Counted from the first letter of the stretch, positions 16,103-25,497 are shown. The stretch: DNA of 64,000 nucleotides from Profundibacter amoris (GCF_003544895.1 NZ_CP032125.1:2246001-2310000); one strand, 5' to 3'. The notes: generated by a model not told the origin, from the letters alone. Made by a program: numbers and translations.

Positions 16103-17481
16103 AACAACACCACCGAAGCCAGCCCCAGAAAGGCGAAAAAACCGACCACATCCGTCACCGTGGTCACAAACGCGCCCGAGGCCAGCGCCGGATCAATCCC
16201 CAGCTTGTCCAGCACCACCGGCACCACAACCCCCGCCAAACTGGCCACCAGCAGGTTGATCACCAACGCCGCGCCAATCACCACACCCAGCATCGGCATC
16301 CCGAACCACAACATGCCGATTACCCCCATAACCAGCGCAAACACCACGCCATTCACCATCCCGACCAAAACTTCGCGGCGGATCACTCGCCAGACGTTGG
16401 CGCTGGTGATATCCTTGGTCGCCAAGGCCCGCACCGCCACGGTCAGCGCCTGTGTGCCCGCATTGCCCCCCATCGACGCCACAATCGGCATCAGAATGGC
16501 AAGGGCCACGAATTCGGCAATCGTATCCTCGAACTGCGCAATCACGAATGACGCGGCAATCGCGGCAAACATCGTCACAAACAACCACGGCAAGCGCCGT
16601 TTCGAGGTCTCGATCACCCGATCCGACAGGCTGCCTTCGCCCACACCGGCCAGCCGCAGCATGTCTTCCTCGTGTTCTTCATCCAACACAGCCATGGCGT
16701 CATCAATGGTGATCACACCAACCAGCCGGCCATCATCATCCACCACAGGCGCGGAAATCAGGTGGTACTGGTTGAACGCATAGGCCACATCCTCTTCGTC
16801 CTGATTGACGGAAATGGTGCGGAAACTGTCTTCAACAATATCCTGCATCTTTGCATCCCGCGGGCTGCTCAACAGCTTGCCCAGCGTTACATAACCGGTT
16901 GGCCGCATTTTGGGATCAACCAGGATCATATGGTAAAACTGTTCCGGCAAATCCTGCTGGCTGCGCAGATAGTCGATCGCCTGCCCTACAGTCCAGTGTT
17001 CCGGCGCCACCACCAGTTCGCGCTGCATCAGACGGCCGGCGGAATCCTCGGGGTAGGTCAGCGCCTGCTCCACCGCCACACGGTCGGCATCCTCCAGAAC
17101 CTCGAGGATTTCATCCTGCTGCGGTGCGTCCAGATCCTCCAGCAGATCAACCACATCGTCGGTTTCCAGATCGCGCACCGCTTCGGCCAGTTCCTCGGGG
17201 GCAAGGCTTTCCATCACCTCTTCGCGCAGGGATTCGTCCAGTTCGGACAAAACCTCGCCCTCCATCTCGCCCTTCCACAGGCGCAGCAGGGCGCGGCGTT
17301 GACCGGCGCTGATCTGTTCCAGAATATCGGCAATATCGGCCGAGTGCAGCGGCTCCAGCAATTGCGTCAGCCGCACGCTGTCCCTCTGCTCGATCGCCTC
17401 GATCACATTGTCGATCAAACGGTCCCCAAGGGCGAAATCCTCGTCCAGCCCGTCGTGATTTTCCTGTTGCTCTGTATTCAT
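16099..17481 (-). CDS. mgtE: Magnesium transporter MgtE
   Basis: 460-residue Mg2+ channel. In order: an acidic MgtE-N helical domain (LTQLLEPLHSADIADILEQI, about 40-150), a CBS pair (about 155-275, with IVEDSFRTISVNQDEEDVAYAF cut across it) and five membrane helices with IMPIVASMGGNAGTQ near 345. I start at the ATG in 17479-17481, with GGAAC upstream; the frame stays open for another 104 codons upstream but those lack protein character and would be too long for the family. The CBS and N domains normally close the channel when Mg2+ is abundant. Confidence 0.92.
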   Translation of the reverse strand: MNTEQQENHDGLDEDFALGDRLIDNVIEAIEQRDSVRLTQLLEPLHSADIADILEQISAGQRRALLRLWKGEMEGEVLSELDESLREEVMESLAPEELAEAVRDLETDDVVDLLEDLDAPQQDEILEVLEDADRVAVEQALTYPEDSAGRLMQRELVVAPEHWTVGQAIDYLRSQQDLPEQFYHMILVDPKMRPTGYVTLGKLLSSPRDAKMQDIVEDSFRTISVNQDEEDVAYAFNQYHLISAPVVDDDGRLVGVITIDDAMAVLDEEHEEDMLRLAGVGEGSLSDRVIETSKRRLPWLFVTMFAAIAASFVIAQFEDTIAEFVALAILMPIVASMGGNAGTQALTVAVRALATKDITSANVWRVIRREVLVGMVNGVVFALVMGVIGMLWFGMPMLGVVIGAALVINLLVASLAGVVVPVVLDKLGIDPALASGAFVTTVTDVVGFFAFLGLASVVLL

Positions 17482-17611
17482 GATCAGTTCCTGTCCGACG
17501 GTTCTTGCTCTACATAAACAATCCCGCCTGTGAAAAACAGCGAAAATGGGGGCTTTCCCTTGGCCCGTCTTGCGCCTAATCTGGGGCGCTGTGAAAACCC
17601 CGGAGCACCCG

Positions 17612-18904
17612 ATGACAACCGCGCACCTTTTGCTGGGCCAGACCCTGACATTTACCGCTGACCCGTTCCACACACCGATAAGCGGGGCAACCCGCCATGA
17701 ACGGCGCGGCGCGGTGCTGGTTGAGGGGGGCAAAATAATCGCCACCGGCACGGCGGATGATCTGCGCGCCGCCCACCGGCAGGCGAAAATCACCGATTAC
17801 GGCGACGCCCTGATCATGGCCGGTCTCATAGATGCCCACGCCCATTATCCGCAAACCGGCATCATCGCCAGTTGGGGCAAACGGCTGATCGACTGGCTGA
17901 ACACCTATACTTTCCCCGAGGAAATCCGCTTTGCCGACCCGTCTTATGCCGAGCAAACCGCCGCCCGCTATCTGGACCTGACCGCCGCCAACGGCACCAC
18001 CACGGTCGCCAGTTTCTGCACCATCCACCCCGCCAGTGTGGACGCCCTGTTCCAGGCCGCCGCCGCGCGGGGCCAGCGCATCGTTGCCGGCAAAACCTGC
18101 ATGGACCGCAACGCGCCCGATGGCCTGCTGGACACCGCCCAATCCGCCTATGACGACAGCCGGGCCCTGCTGGAAAAATGGCACGGTGTGGGCCGCGCAT
18201 CTTACGCCATCACCCCGCGCTTTTCGCCCACATCCACGCCGGAACAACTCGAAGCGCTTGGCACCCTTTGGGCCGAGCACCCCGATTGCCTGATGCAGAC
18301 CCACCTGTCCGAACAGACCGATGAAATCGAGTGGGTGAAACGGCTGTTCCCCAAGGCCCGCGATTATCTGGATACCTACGAAACCTTTGGCCTGCTGCGC
18401 GAAGGTGGGCTGTTCGGCCATGCCATCCACCTGACCGAGCGCGAAAAATCCCGACTGCGCGAGGTTGACGCCGCACTGATCCATTGCCCCACCTCGAACA
18501 CCTTCATCGGCTCAGGACTGTTTCAGATGGGGGCCTTGATGGCCGCCGGTCACCGTATCGGCCTTGCCACCGACACTGGCGGCGGCTCCTCGTTCTCGAT
18601 GCTGCGCACAATGGCGGCGGCTTATGAAATCGGCCAGTTGACCGGCACGTCCCTGCATCCGGCGCAACTGCTGTGGCTGGCCACCTGCGGCTCGGCCCGC
18701 GCCCTGCGGCTGGACGACAGGATCGGCAATCTGGCAGCATGGAAAGAGGCCGATCTGGTGGTACTGGATCTGGCCGCCACACCAGCGATTGCGCAGCGCA
18801 GTGAACGCGCCAATGATTTCTGGGAACAGGTTTTCCCCACCATCATGATGGGCGATGACCGCGCGGTGGTGGCGACGTGGATCAATGGCAAGCCCCTGCC
18901 CTGA
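17612..18904 (+). CDS. guaD: Guanine deaminase
   Basis: 430-residue amidohydrolase that turns guanine into xanthine. Metal ligands are visible: HAH in GLIDAHAHYPQ, His in MQTHLSEQ, His in FGHAIHL and Asp in ATDTGGGSSF. The start at 17612 has GGAG at 17602-17605; an upstream GTG at 17591 is possible. It is divergent from mgtE and convergent with an 8-oxoguanine deaminase gene, so two purine deaminases lie side by side. Confidence 0.9.
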   Translation: MTTAHLLLGQTLTFTADPFHTPISGATRHERRGAVLVEGGKIIATGTADDLRAAHRQAKITDYGDALIMAGLIDAHAHYPQTGIIASWGKRLIDWLNTYTFPEEIRFADPSYAEQTAARYLDLTAANGTTTVASFCTIHPASVDALFQAAAARGQRIVAGKTCMDRNAPDGLLDTAQSAYDDSRALLEKWHGVGRASYAITPRFSPTSTPEQLEALGTLWAEHPDCLMQTHLSEQTDEIEWVKRLFPKARDYLDTYETFGLLREGGLFGHAIHLTEREKSRLREVDAALIHCPTSNTFIGSGLFQMGALMAAGHRIGLATDTGGGSSFSMLRTMAAAYEIGQLTGTSLHPAQLLWLATCGSARALRLDDRIGNLAAWKEADLVVLDLAATPAIAQRSERANDFWEQVFPTIMMGDDRAVVATWINGKPLP

Positions 18905-18924
18905 CCATCTTTGTTCCATTCCAT

Positions 18925-18944
18925 AAATATCCGCGCCGCAGGCA
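18925..18944 (-). repeat. GGATATTT-type intergenic element, copy 2
   Basis: Identical 20-nt core to 15455-15474. Here it forms the loop between ATTCCAT (18918-18924) and ATGGAAT (18944-18950), a different pair of arms from copy 1. It lies between the convergent stops of guaD and the 8-oxoguanine deaminase gene. Confidence 0.6.
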
Positions 18945-18992
18945 TGGAATCTCTTTCCCGTACCTCGCCACATGCAGATCAGGCCGAAGAAA

Positions 18993-20333
18993 TCACCGCT
19001 CCATCAACCCGCGCGCCAGCGCATTCTGCCGCTCGATCACGCGCGGCAAATCAAACGTCGCCATCTGCCCGTCCCGCACCACCTGCCGCCCCTCGACAAA
19101 CAGATCACGCACCCTGGTCGGCCCCGCCAGCAACAGCGCCGCCGCATCCCAGCACCCCGCGCTTTCCACACCGCTGACATCCCAAATCGCAATATCCGCC
19201 CGCTTGCCCACCACGATCTGGCCGCAGTCATCCCGCCCTAGAACCGCTGCCCCGCCACGGGTGGCAATCTCCAGCGCCTCGCGCGCGCTCATCGCGTCGG
19301 CGCCGTTCTGCACCCGTTGCAACAGCATCGCCTGACGCGCCTCGGCCACCAGATTGCCGGCATCATTGCTGGCCGATCCATCCACCCCCAGCGCCACCTT
19401 CACCCCCGCATCCCGCATCTGGCGCACCGGCGCGATGCCCGAGCCAAGACGGCAGTTGGAGCACGGGCAATGGGCCACGCCCGTGCCGGATTTCGCGAAC
19501 AGGTCGATTTCCTGCCCGTCCAGTTTCACGCAATGGGCATGCCAGACATCATCGCCGGTCCAACCCAGATCTTCGGCATATTGCCCCGGACGGCAGCCGA
19601 ATTTCTCAAGCGAATAGGCGATATCCTCGTCATTTTCCGCCAGATGGGTGTGCAGCATCACCCCCTTGTCCCGCGCCAGAAGGGCCGCATCGCGCATAAG
19701 GTCGCGGCTGACGGAAAAGGGCGAGCAGGGCGCAATCCCGACCCGCACCATGGCCCCCTCGCTTGCGTCATGGAACCGGTCCACCACGCGGATGCAATCC
19801 TCGAGGATCGCGGCTTCGCCCTCGACCAGAGAATCCGGTGGCAGCCCGCCATCGCTTTCGCCGATGCTCATCGCACCACGGGTCGGATGAAACCGCAGGC
19901 CGACTTCATGCGCTGCTTCAATGGTATCCTCTAACCGGCTGCCATTGGGGAACAGATACAGATGGTCCGATGACAGGGTGCAGCCCGAAAGCGCCAGTTC
20001 CGACAGGCCGATCATCGCGGAAATCCGCATTTCCTCGGGTCCGAAATTTGCCCAGATCGGGTATAGAGTTTGCAACCAGCCAAACAGCAAAGCATCCTGC
20101 CCGCCGGGCACCGCGCGGGTCAGGGTTTGATACAGATGGTGGTGCGTGTTCACCAGACCGGGCGTCACCACACAGCCCTTGGCCAGCACCACCTCGGCGC
20201 CATTCTGCGGCAGGTTTTGCCCCACCTCGGCAATCATGCCGCCGGATATGCGGATGTCCCCGCCCGCGATTTCACGGCGCGCGTCATCCATCGTCACCAG
20301 CGTATCGGCGCCCTTGATCAGAATATCGGCCAT
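18993..20333 (-). CDS. 8-oxoguanine deaminase-type amidohydrolase
   Basis: 446 residues of the ATZ/TRZ amidohydrolase family. Motifs are LVNTHHHLYQT near residue 60 (zinc HxH), HTHLAEN near 230, WHAHCVKL and GVDGSASND near 320. The sequence resembles enzymes annotated as 8-oxoguanine deaminase, which converts oxidised guanine to urate; other ring deaminations such as hydroxyatrazine-like substrates cannot be excluded. It is followed on the same strand at 3 bp distance after the phosphatase gene at 20337, so the two probably share a transcript. Confidence 0.8.
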   Translation of the reverse strand: MADILIKGADTLVTMDDARREIAGGDIRISGGMIAEVGQNLPQNGAEVVLAKGCVVTPGLVNTHHHLYQTLTRAVPGGQDALLFGWLQTLYPIWANFGPEEMRISAMIGLSELALSGCTLSSDHLYLFPNGSRLEDTIEAAHEVGLRFHPTRGAMSIGESDGGLPPDSLVEGEAAILEDCIRVVDRFHDASEGAMVRVGIAPCSPFSVSRDLMRDAALLARDKGVMLHTHLAENDEDIAYSLEKFGCRPGQYAEDLGWTGDDVWHAHCVKLDGQEIDLFAKSGTGVAHCPCSNCRLGSGIAPVRQMRDAGVKVALGVDGSASNDAGNLVAEARQAMLLQRVQNGADAMSAREALEIATRGGAAVLGRDDCGQIVVGKRADIAIWDVSGVESAGCWDAAALLLAGPTRVRDLFVEGRQVVRDGQMATFDLPRVIERQNALARGLMER

Positions 20334-20336
20334 TTG

Positions 20337-21140
20337 CTATTCTCCGGCTTGCTGTAAAATCTCCAACGCGGCCGCGTGTATTTCGGCATTGGCCGCTGCC
20401 AGCATCCGCCCGCCTTCATGCGCAGGGTTTCCGCGCCAGTCAGTCACCACACCACCGGCCGCCTGCACCACCGCAATCGGGGCTTGCACATCATAGGCCT
20501 GTAATCCTGCCTCGATCACCAGATCAACCTGACCGGCAGCCAGCAGGGCATAGCCATAGCAATCCATGCCATAACGGGTCAGTTGCACCTGTTTCTTCAC
20601 ATTGTCGAACGCGGATTTTTCAACCGGAGTCCCAATGGCGGGAAAGGTGGTCAGCAGGGTGGCTTCGGACAAGGGTCTTGCCGCGCGGGTTGTCAGGTCC
20701 AGGCGCCCATGCGGCCCGTCCATCCACGCCCCACCCAGCCCTCCTATGAAACGCTCGCCAATATAGGGCTGACAGATCATGCCGAAAAACGGCCCCGTTT
20801 CATCGCGCACCGAAATCAGCACCCCCCATGTCGGCGAGCCGCTGATATAGCCGCGGGTGCCGTCAATCGGATCCAGAACCCACGTCAGCCCGCTGGTGCC
20901 CTCGGAATATCCGAATTCCTCGCCCAGAATGGCATCATCGGGGCGCATTTCGGCCAGCACCTTGCGCATGGCCAGTTCGGCGGCGCGGTCCGCTTCGGTC
21001 ACCGGATCAAAGCCGACAGACCATTTGTTATCCGCCACCAGCCCCGGAATGCGAAAATGGCGCAGGGTTTCCACCTGCGCCACATCGGCCATCATATGGG
21101 CCGTTTTTTTCAAGCTGTCTTGTTCGCCTTGACTTAACAC
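20337..21140 (-). CDS. hisN: Inositol monophosphatase-family enzyme, probable HisN
   Basis: 267 residues with the Mg2+-dependent phosphatase motifs GEEFGYSEG (Glu) and WVLDPIDGTRGY (DPIDGT), and a C-terminal APIAVVQAAGGVVTDW. In alphaproteobacteria this subgroup usually supplies histidinol-phosphatase activity; inositol or other sugar phosphates are alternatives. The start is a GTG at 21138-21140, consistent with the family's N-terminus. The deaminase gene follows after 3 bp. Confidence 0.75.
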   Translation of the reverse strand: MLSQGEQDSLKKTAHMMADVAQVETLRHFRIPGLVADNKWSVGFDPVTEADRAAELAMRKVLAEMRPDDAILGEEFGYSEGTSGLTWVLDPIDGTRGYISGSPTWGVLISVRDETGPFFGMICQPYIGERFIGGLGGAWMDGPHGRLDLTTRAARPLSEATLLTTFPAIGTPVEKSAFDNVKKQVQLTRYGMDCYGYALLAAGQVDLVIEAGLQAYDVQAPIAVVQAAGGVVTDWRGNPAHEGGRMLAAANAEIHAAALEILQQAGE

Positions 21141-21217
21141 GGTCCGATCCCACCCTTTTTGACATCAATGTCCTTGCAGGATGGTATCGGGCCGTCTGAC
21201 CAGTTCGTCAAGCGCCC

Positions 21218-21580
21218 TTAGGCAGCGTCACTCAGCACGCGCGCCAGATCGAACAGGCGGCGGCGCTGGTTTTCCGGGATCGAATAATACGAGCGCAGCA
21301 ATTCCAGCGCTTCTTTGTCGGTCATCATATCAACAGGGGAATCGCCCTTGCTGCTGGCTTCTTTTTCCAGACCATCGAAAAAGAAACTGACGGTAACACC
21401 AAGAGCATTGGAAATGTCCCACAAACGCGATGCGCTGACCCGGTTCATGCCGGTTTCGTATTTCTGGATTTGCTGGAATTTGATCCCGACCTGTTCGGCC
21501 AGCTGTTGTTGGGTCATTCCAACCATCCAGCGCCGATGACGAACCCGTTTCCCTACATGGACATCTACTGGGTGTTTCAT
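21218..21580 (-). CDS. XRE-family transcriptional regulator (PraR-like)
   Basis: 120 residues with an N-terminal Cro/CI helix-turn-helix (MTQQQLAEQVGIKFQQIQKYE, about 22-42) and an acidic linker before a short helical tail (ALELLRSYYSIPENQRRRLF). This size and sequence match the alphaproteobacterial group that includes rhizobial PraR. The ATG follows AGGAGTACGA. A perfect palindrome 24 bp upstream suggests self-regulation. Confidence 0.85.
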   Translation of the reverse strand: MKHPVDVHVGKRVRHRRWMVGMTQQQLAEQVGIKFQQIQKYETGMNRVSASRLWDISNALGVTVSFFFDGLEKEASSKGDSPVDMMTDKEALELLRSYYSIPENQRRRLFDLARVLSDAA

Positions 21581-21603
21581 TTCGTACTCCTACTCATTGC
21601 GAA

Positions 21604-21620
21604 AACTATGGTACATAGTT
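21604..21620. promoter_or_regulatory. Palindrome upstream of XRE gene, candidate operator
   Basis: AACTATG-GTA-CATAGTT, perfect 7-bp arms, 24 bp before the XRE start codon. The right arm overlaps a further half-site pair (TAGTTAC and GTAACTA to 21643). The position suits autoregulation by the encoded Cro/CI-type protein. Confidence 0.45.
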
Positions 21621-21808
21621 ACTGATTAACGTATGGGTAACTAAGCAATTATCGTGCCAACATGGGTGCAGGTCAATGACATCGCACCAAATACATCCAT
21701 AAACCGTTCACCCCCCTGTTTTTTAACATAACTTTTAATTGAAATGTTAGATTTTTCTCTCATCACAAAGGAGAGCATCTGCATTTCGCCTACAATCCTA
21801 GAATGTTT

Positions 21809-21832
21809 TGCAATTTGCATTGCAATTTGCAA
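21809..21832. repeat. Tandem 12-bp repeat TGCAATTTGCA(T/A)
   Basis: Two head-to-tail copies, TGCAATTTGCAT and TGCAATTTGCAA, about 110 bp before the oxidoreductase start. The period is close to one helical turn, so both copies present the same DNA face. Possible regulator site; protein unknown. Confidence 0.4.
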
Positions 21833-21941
21833 TTACCTTCGGGGTGGATTCGCATAATGCGATTTATCAACCTGTACCTATGGCTATGTCCAGATTAACC
21901 TAATACCATGACCCGCGAAAACAACTGACAGGATAACAGCT

Positions 21942-22901
21942 ATGCGCGCGTTTCAACTTCTCTCACAGGGAGAGCCGGCAAATTTGATCAAATGTGACAG
22001 GCCGAATCCTGCATCTGATGAAATTCGCCTGAAAATTGAAGCCTGCGGATTGAACTTCGGCGACCTGCTTATGATCAAAGGCACCTATCAGGAACGTCCC
22101 GCCCTGCCCTTCACTCTGGGCATGGAACCCGCCGGGGTTGTCGATGCCGTGGGGGAAGATGTCACCAACCTGAAACCCGGTGACAGGGTTGCGGTTTACC
22201 ACGGTCACGGCGGGCTGGCCGAATACGGCTGCTTTCCCGCGGCCAACTGCAATCTGTTGCCCGACAATATGACAACCACAGTCGGGGCCGGATTTCTGGT
22301 GGCTTACGGCACCTCGCATCTGGCGCTGGAGCATCGGGCGCGGCTGAAGGCGGGGGAAACGCTGCTGGTGCTGGGGGCGGCAGGCGGGATCGGCCTGACG
22401 GCGATTGAAATCGGCAAACGGATGGGGGCCACCGTGATTGCCTGCGCCCGCGGCCGGGACAAACTGGAAATCGCCGCCAATGCCGGTGCGGACCATCTGA
22501 TCGACAGCGACACGGACGATTTGCACGAGGTGGTCAAATCACTGGGCGGCGCGGATGTGGTCTATGACCCTGTTGGCGGGGATTTGTTCAAGGCAGCCCT
22601 GCGCGCCTGCAACCCCGAAGCGCGGATTATTCCGCTGGGGTTTGCCAGTGGACAGGTGCCGCAAATTCCGGCCAATATTCTGCTGGTCAAGAATATCGAT
22701 GTGATCGGCTACTACTGGGGCGGCTATCTGAAATTTGCCCCCAAAGTGCTGCACGACAGTCTGGACACCCTGCTGGAATGGTATGCCGCAGGCGAATTGC
22801 ACCCGCATATCAGCCACACATTGCCGCTGGAACAGGCGAACGAGGCCCTGGAGCTGCTGCGCAGTCGCAAATCCACCGGCAAGGTGGTGGTGACAATATA
22901 G
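21942..22901 (+). CDS. NADPH:quinone oxidoreductase-family (MDR) protein
   Basis: 319 residues with a GroES-like catalytic domain (to about 120) and a Rossmann domain with the coenzyme motif VLGAAGGIGLTA near 145-156. There are no structural-zinc cysteines, as expected for the quinone oxidoreductase branch of medium-chain reductases. The ATG follows AGGATAACAGCT. The electron acceptor is not evident. The fructokinase gene follows after about 100 bp. Confidence 0.8.
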   Translation: MRAFQLLSQGEPANLIKCDRPNPASDEIRLKIEACGLNFGDLLMIKGTYQERPALPFTLGMEPAGVVDAVGEDVTNLKPGDRVAVYHGHGGLAEYGCFPAANCNLLPDNMTTTVGAGFLVAYGTSHLALEHRARLKAGETLLVLGAAGGIGLTAIEIGKRMGATVIACARGRDKLEIAANAGADHLIDSDTDDLHEVVKSLGGADVVYDPVGGDLFKAALRACNPEARIIPLGFASGQVPQIPANILLVKNIDVIGYYWGGYLKFAPKVLHDSLDTLLEWYAAGELHPHISHTLPLEQANEALELLRSRKSTGKVVVTI

Positions 22902-22998
22902 GACCGGATACAAACCCGCCCTGCCCCGTTGCAAATTCAAATTGCCCAACGCCGAAAAACCCGCCACTATCCCGTTGACCCAAATGGATATGGCACTG

Positions 22999-23919
22999 AT
23001 GATCCTATGCTGCGGCGAAGCCCTGATTGACATGTTGCCCGACCGCACAAAACCCGGTGAAACGGCTTTTGTGCCGGCGGTTGGCGGTGCGGTGTTCAAC
23101 ACGGCCATCGCCTTGGGGCGTTTGGGGGTTGAAACCGGCTTTTACAGTGGCCTGTCGCAGGATTTCTTTGGCGATATGCTGCGGGATGCCTTGCAGCACA
23201 GCCACGTTGACAGCACCCTTGCAACGATCAGCAACCGCCCCACAACACTTGCATTTGTGCGACTGGTGGACGGGCAGGCGCGCTATACGTTTTACGACGA
23301 AAACACCGCCGGTCGTATGCTGGAACCGGAAGACCTGCCGCTATTGCCTGACAGAATACAAACGCTGTTCTTTGGCGGCATTTCGCTGGTCTCCGAGCCT
23401 TGCGGCAGCGCTTACGAGGCCCTGATGCATCAGCACAGCGGGCGTGTTACCATGCTGGACCCGAATATCCGTCCCGGCTTTGTCACCGACGTAGCTGCCT
23501 ATCGGGCACGTCTTGACCGAATGATGGCACAAGCAGACATCGTGAAACTGTCGGACGAGGATTTGCGCTGGCTGTTTGGCGAAGGTGATATGCAGCAGAT
23601 GGCGCAAGACGTGATCGCCAAAGGGGCGGCAATTGTGTTTGTGACCCAAGGCGCAAAGGGGGCCTGGGCCTATACCGGATCGCAGAGCGTTTTCGTTCCG
23701 GCCAGGGCGGCCACAGTGGTAGATACCGTCGGGGCCGGGGATACGTTCAATGCCGGCGTTCTGGCGTCCTTGTCAAAACAGGGGCTGCTGGGTAAATCCG
23801 CGTTACAATCAATCGGCAAATCCGCCCTGACGGCGGCCCTGACATATGGCAACCGCGCCGCTGCAATCACCGTTGCGCGGGCCGGTGCAAACCCGCCGTG
23901 GAAAAAGGAGTTATCATGA
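22999..23919 (+). CDS. PfkB-family sugar kinase, probable fructokinase
   Basis: About 306 residues. The N-terminus [13 protein letters not shown] and the C-terminal [15 protein letters not shown] motif (catalytic Asp in GAGD) are those of ribokinase/PfkB kinases, most like bacterial fructokinases. The start is uncertain: in-frame ATGs at 22942, 22984, 22990 and 22999 all lack a good ribosome-binding site, and I choose the one matching the family N-terminus. A weak TTGCCC-N18-ACTATC promoter at about 22943-22971 would exclude the 22942 start. dtd overlaps its stop. Confidence 0.8.
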   Translation: MILCCGEALIDMLPDRTKPGETAFVPAVGGAVFNTAIALGRLGVETGFYSGLSQDFFGDMLRDALQHSHVDSTLATISNRPTTLAFVRLVDGQARYTFYDENTAGRMLEPEDLPLLPDRIQTLFFGGISLVSEPCGSAYEALMHQHSGRVTMLDPNIRPGFVTDVAAYRARLDRMMAQADIVKLSDEDLRWLFGEGDMQQMAQDVIAKGAAIVFVTQGAKGAWAYTGSQSVFVPARAATVVDTVGAGDTFNAGVLASLSKQGLLGKSALQSIGKSALTAALTYGNRAAAITVARAGANPPWKKELS

Positions 23920-24353
23920 GAGCATTGATCCAGCGTGTGACCGAAGCGTCCGTCACTGTTGACGGCAAGGTCATTGGTGAAATCGGCACGGGCTTGCTGG
24001 TTTTGGTCTGTGCGATGCAGGGCGATACCACGGCCAATGCCGATACATTGGCGGCCAAGATCAGTAAACTGCGGATATTTCCGGATGACGCGGGCAAGAT
24101 GAACCGCTCGTTGCTGGACATCGGCGGCGCGGCCTTGGTGGTTAGCCAGTTCACCCTTGCCGCCGATACATCACGCGGCAACCGCCCGGGGTTTTCCACG
24201 GCGGCCAAACCGGATGAAGGGCGCAAATTGTATGAATATTTTGCGGCTCAAATCGCCGGTTTGGGTATTCCCACAGAAACCGGCGAATTCGGCGCGGATA
24301 TGACGGTCCGCCTGTTGAATGATGGACCGGTCACGATCTGGATGGAATATTAG
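23916..24353 (+). CDS. dtd: D-aminoacyl-tRNA deacylase
   Basis: 145 residues. It hydrolyses D-amino acids (and glycine) mischarged on tRNA. The family's SQFTLAAD segment and the cross-dimer Gly-cisPro motif in NDGPVTI are both present. The ATG overlaps the kinase stop (ATGA at 23916-23919) and follows AAAAAGGAG, so it is translated from the kinase message. The length is normal. Confidence 0.93.
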   Translation: MRALIQRVTEASVTVDGKVIGEIGTGLLVLVCAMQGDTTANADTLAAKISKLRIFPDDAGKMNRSLLDIGGAALVVSQFTLAADTSRGNRPGFSTAAKPDEGRKLYEYFAAQIAGLGIPTETGEFGADMTVRLLNDGPVTIWMEY

Positions 24354-24357
24354 GGGT

Positions 24358-24855
24358 TTAGCAACCGCGGGATTCAACCAACACCCACAAGTATCCATGC
24401 GTATAAGCCTTGCCCGCTTTGGCAATACCAATGCCGTACTGATTTGTTCCGCGGCCCAGCAAGATGTTCTTGCGATGGCCCGGTGAATTCATCCAGTCTT
24501 TGACAAGCTCGGATGGATTGGTCTGGCCAACCGCGATATTCTCGGCAACCAACCCTGCACGACACCCTTGGCGGCGCAGCCGCGCCTTTGGCTTGGAGCC
24601 GTTCGCACCGCGATGGGAAAAATACCCTTTCACGGCCATATCGCAGGCATGAGCCAAAGCCGACGCTTGCAACCGCGGTTCGAACTGCAGCGGTTTGCGC
24701 CCGTGGGCCACCCTTTGGGCATTGATGGCTTTAGCGGCCTCTTGGGCCAATTGCGAAGCATTCGCCGGAATTTCACAAGAACCGGCTGCGGCCAGTGCAG
24801 GCGACATGAACATGCCCAAGGAAAGAGCAATTGCAAATTTTACTGAAAACTTCAC
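24358..24855 (-). CDS. Secreted CAP-domain (SCP/PR1-like) protein
   Basis: 165 residues. A Sec signal ends near ALA at 22. The CAP domain follows with ALAHACDM, GYFSHRG, the AENIAVGQ motif, WMNSPGHRKNIL and YLWVLV. CAP proteins are extracytoplasmic; bacterial ones have no settled activity. I start at the GTG in 24853-24855, preceded by AAGAAGGA, which gives a proper signal peptide; the open frame reaches further but adds non-signal residues. It converges on dtd with 4 bp between stops. Confidence 0.8.
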   Translation of the reverse strand: MKFSVKFAIALSLGMFMSPALAAAGSCEIPANASQLAQEAAKAINAQRVAHGRKPLQFEPRLQASALAHACDMAVKGYFSHRGANGSKPKARLRRQGCRAGLVAENIAVGQTNPSELVKDWMNSPGHRKNILLGRGTNQYGIGIAKAGKAYTHGYLWVLVESRGC

Positions 24856-24957
24856 GGGATTTCCTTCTTGATAGTATTCCATTCCCGTTATCACTAGAAC
24901 GGTAACTTGTATATTTCACGGCAAGATTGTGTCTGAATTATTACCACACCTTACCCG

Positions 24958-25497
24958 TCAGGATTTCTTGACAAACTCGGTCAGGATCACAATCTGCTGC
25001 CCGTTCACACGGCCCTCGATGTGCCCTTCATTGTCCTGCACCAACGAGATGTTGCGCACGGCAGTGCCACGTTTGGCGGTAAACCCTGCCCCTTTGACGT
25101 TCAGATCCTTGATCAGGGTTACGGTATCCCCTGCCGCCAATTGCACGCCGTTCGTGTCGCGGTGAATGAGCGACGGCTCATCATCCTCAACCAGACCAGC
25201 CTCGGCCCATTCCAGATTTTCCGGCTCCAGATAGGCAATATCCAGCAAATCCCGCGCCCATGCTTCGGATTTCAGACGCGATAGCAAACGGTATGCGGTG
25301 ACTTGGGTGGCGGCATCCGTGCTCCAGATTGCGTCACTCAGGCAACGCCAATGCGGCGCATCGGTGATTTCACCTTCGACTCCCGCGCGGCATGTAGCAC
25401 ATAATGTCACGCTCTGTCCGTCATTTAGCGCGACGGCCACCACAGACAGATCGGTTTCACCCCCACATAGTCCGCAATTAGATGCAAGTTCCGACAT
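24958..25497 (-). CDS. YjdM/PhnA-like zinc-ribbon protein
   Basis: 179 residues. The N-terminus has CGLCGG and CATC, a four-cysteine zinc ribbon, and the C-terminal third matches the PhnA/YjdM domain (GDTVTLIKDLNVKGAGFTAKRGT). Despite the historical name this family is not a phosphonate hydrolase and its role is unclear, so proximity to the AEP genes at 31-39 kb should not be over-read. ATG at 25495-25497 with AAGG seven bases upstream. Confidence 0.8.
   Translation of the reverse strand: MSELASNCGLCGGETDLSVVAVALNDGQSVTLCATCRAGVEGEITDAPHWRCLSDAIWSTDAATQVTAYRLLSRLKSEAWARDLLDIAYLEPENLEWAEAGLVEDDEPSLIHRDTNGVQLAAGDTVTLIKDLNVKGAGFTAKRGTAVRNISLVQDNEGHIEGRVNGQQIVILTEFVKKS

Larger units (their letters stand above)
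21581..21941. other. 361-bp divergent intergenic region, AT-rich
   Basis: Separates the XRE gene from the rightward oxidoreductase gene. It holds the palindrome at 21604-21620, a second spaced inverted repeat TAGTTAC-N14-GTAACTA (21616-21643) and a tandem 12-bp repeat at 21809-21832. A 63-codon frame at 21641-21832 on the minus strand has no support and is not called. Confidence 0.6.

Noticed and set aside
21641-21832. 63-codon leftward frame between the XRE gene and the oxidoreductase
   Set aside because: No ribosome-binding site; it coincides with the tandem TGCAATTTGCA repeat and shows no protein features.
24958-25497. YjdM/PhnA-like gene as part of the phosphonate pathway
   Set aside because: The family name is historical; the gene lies 6 kb away on its own and lacks phosphonate-hydrolase motifs.
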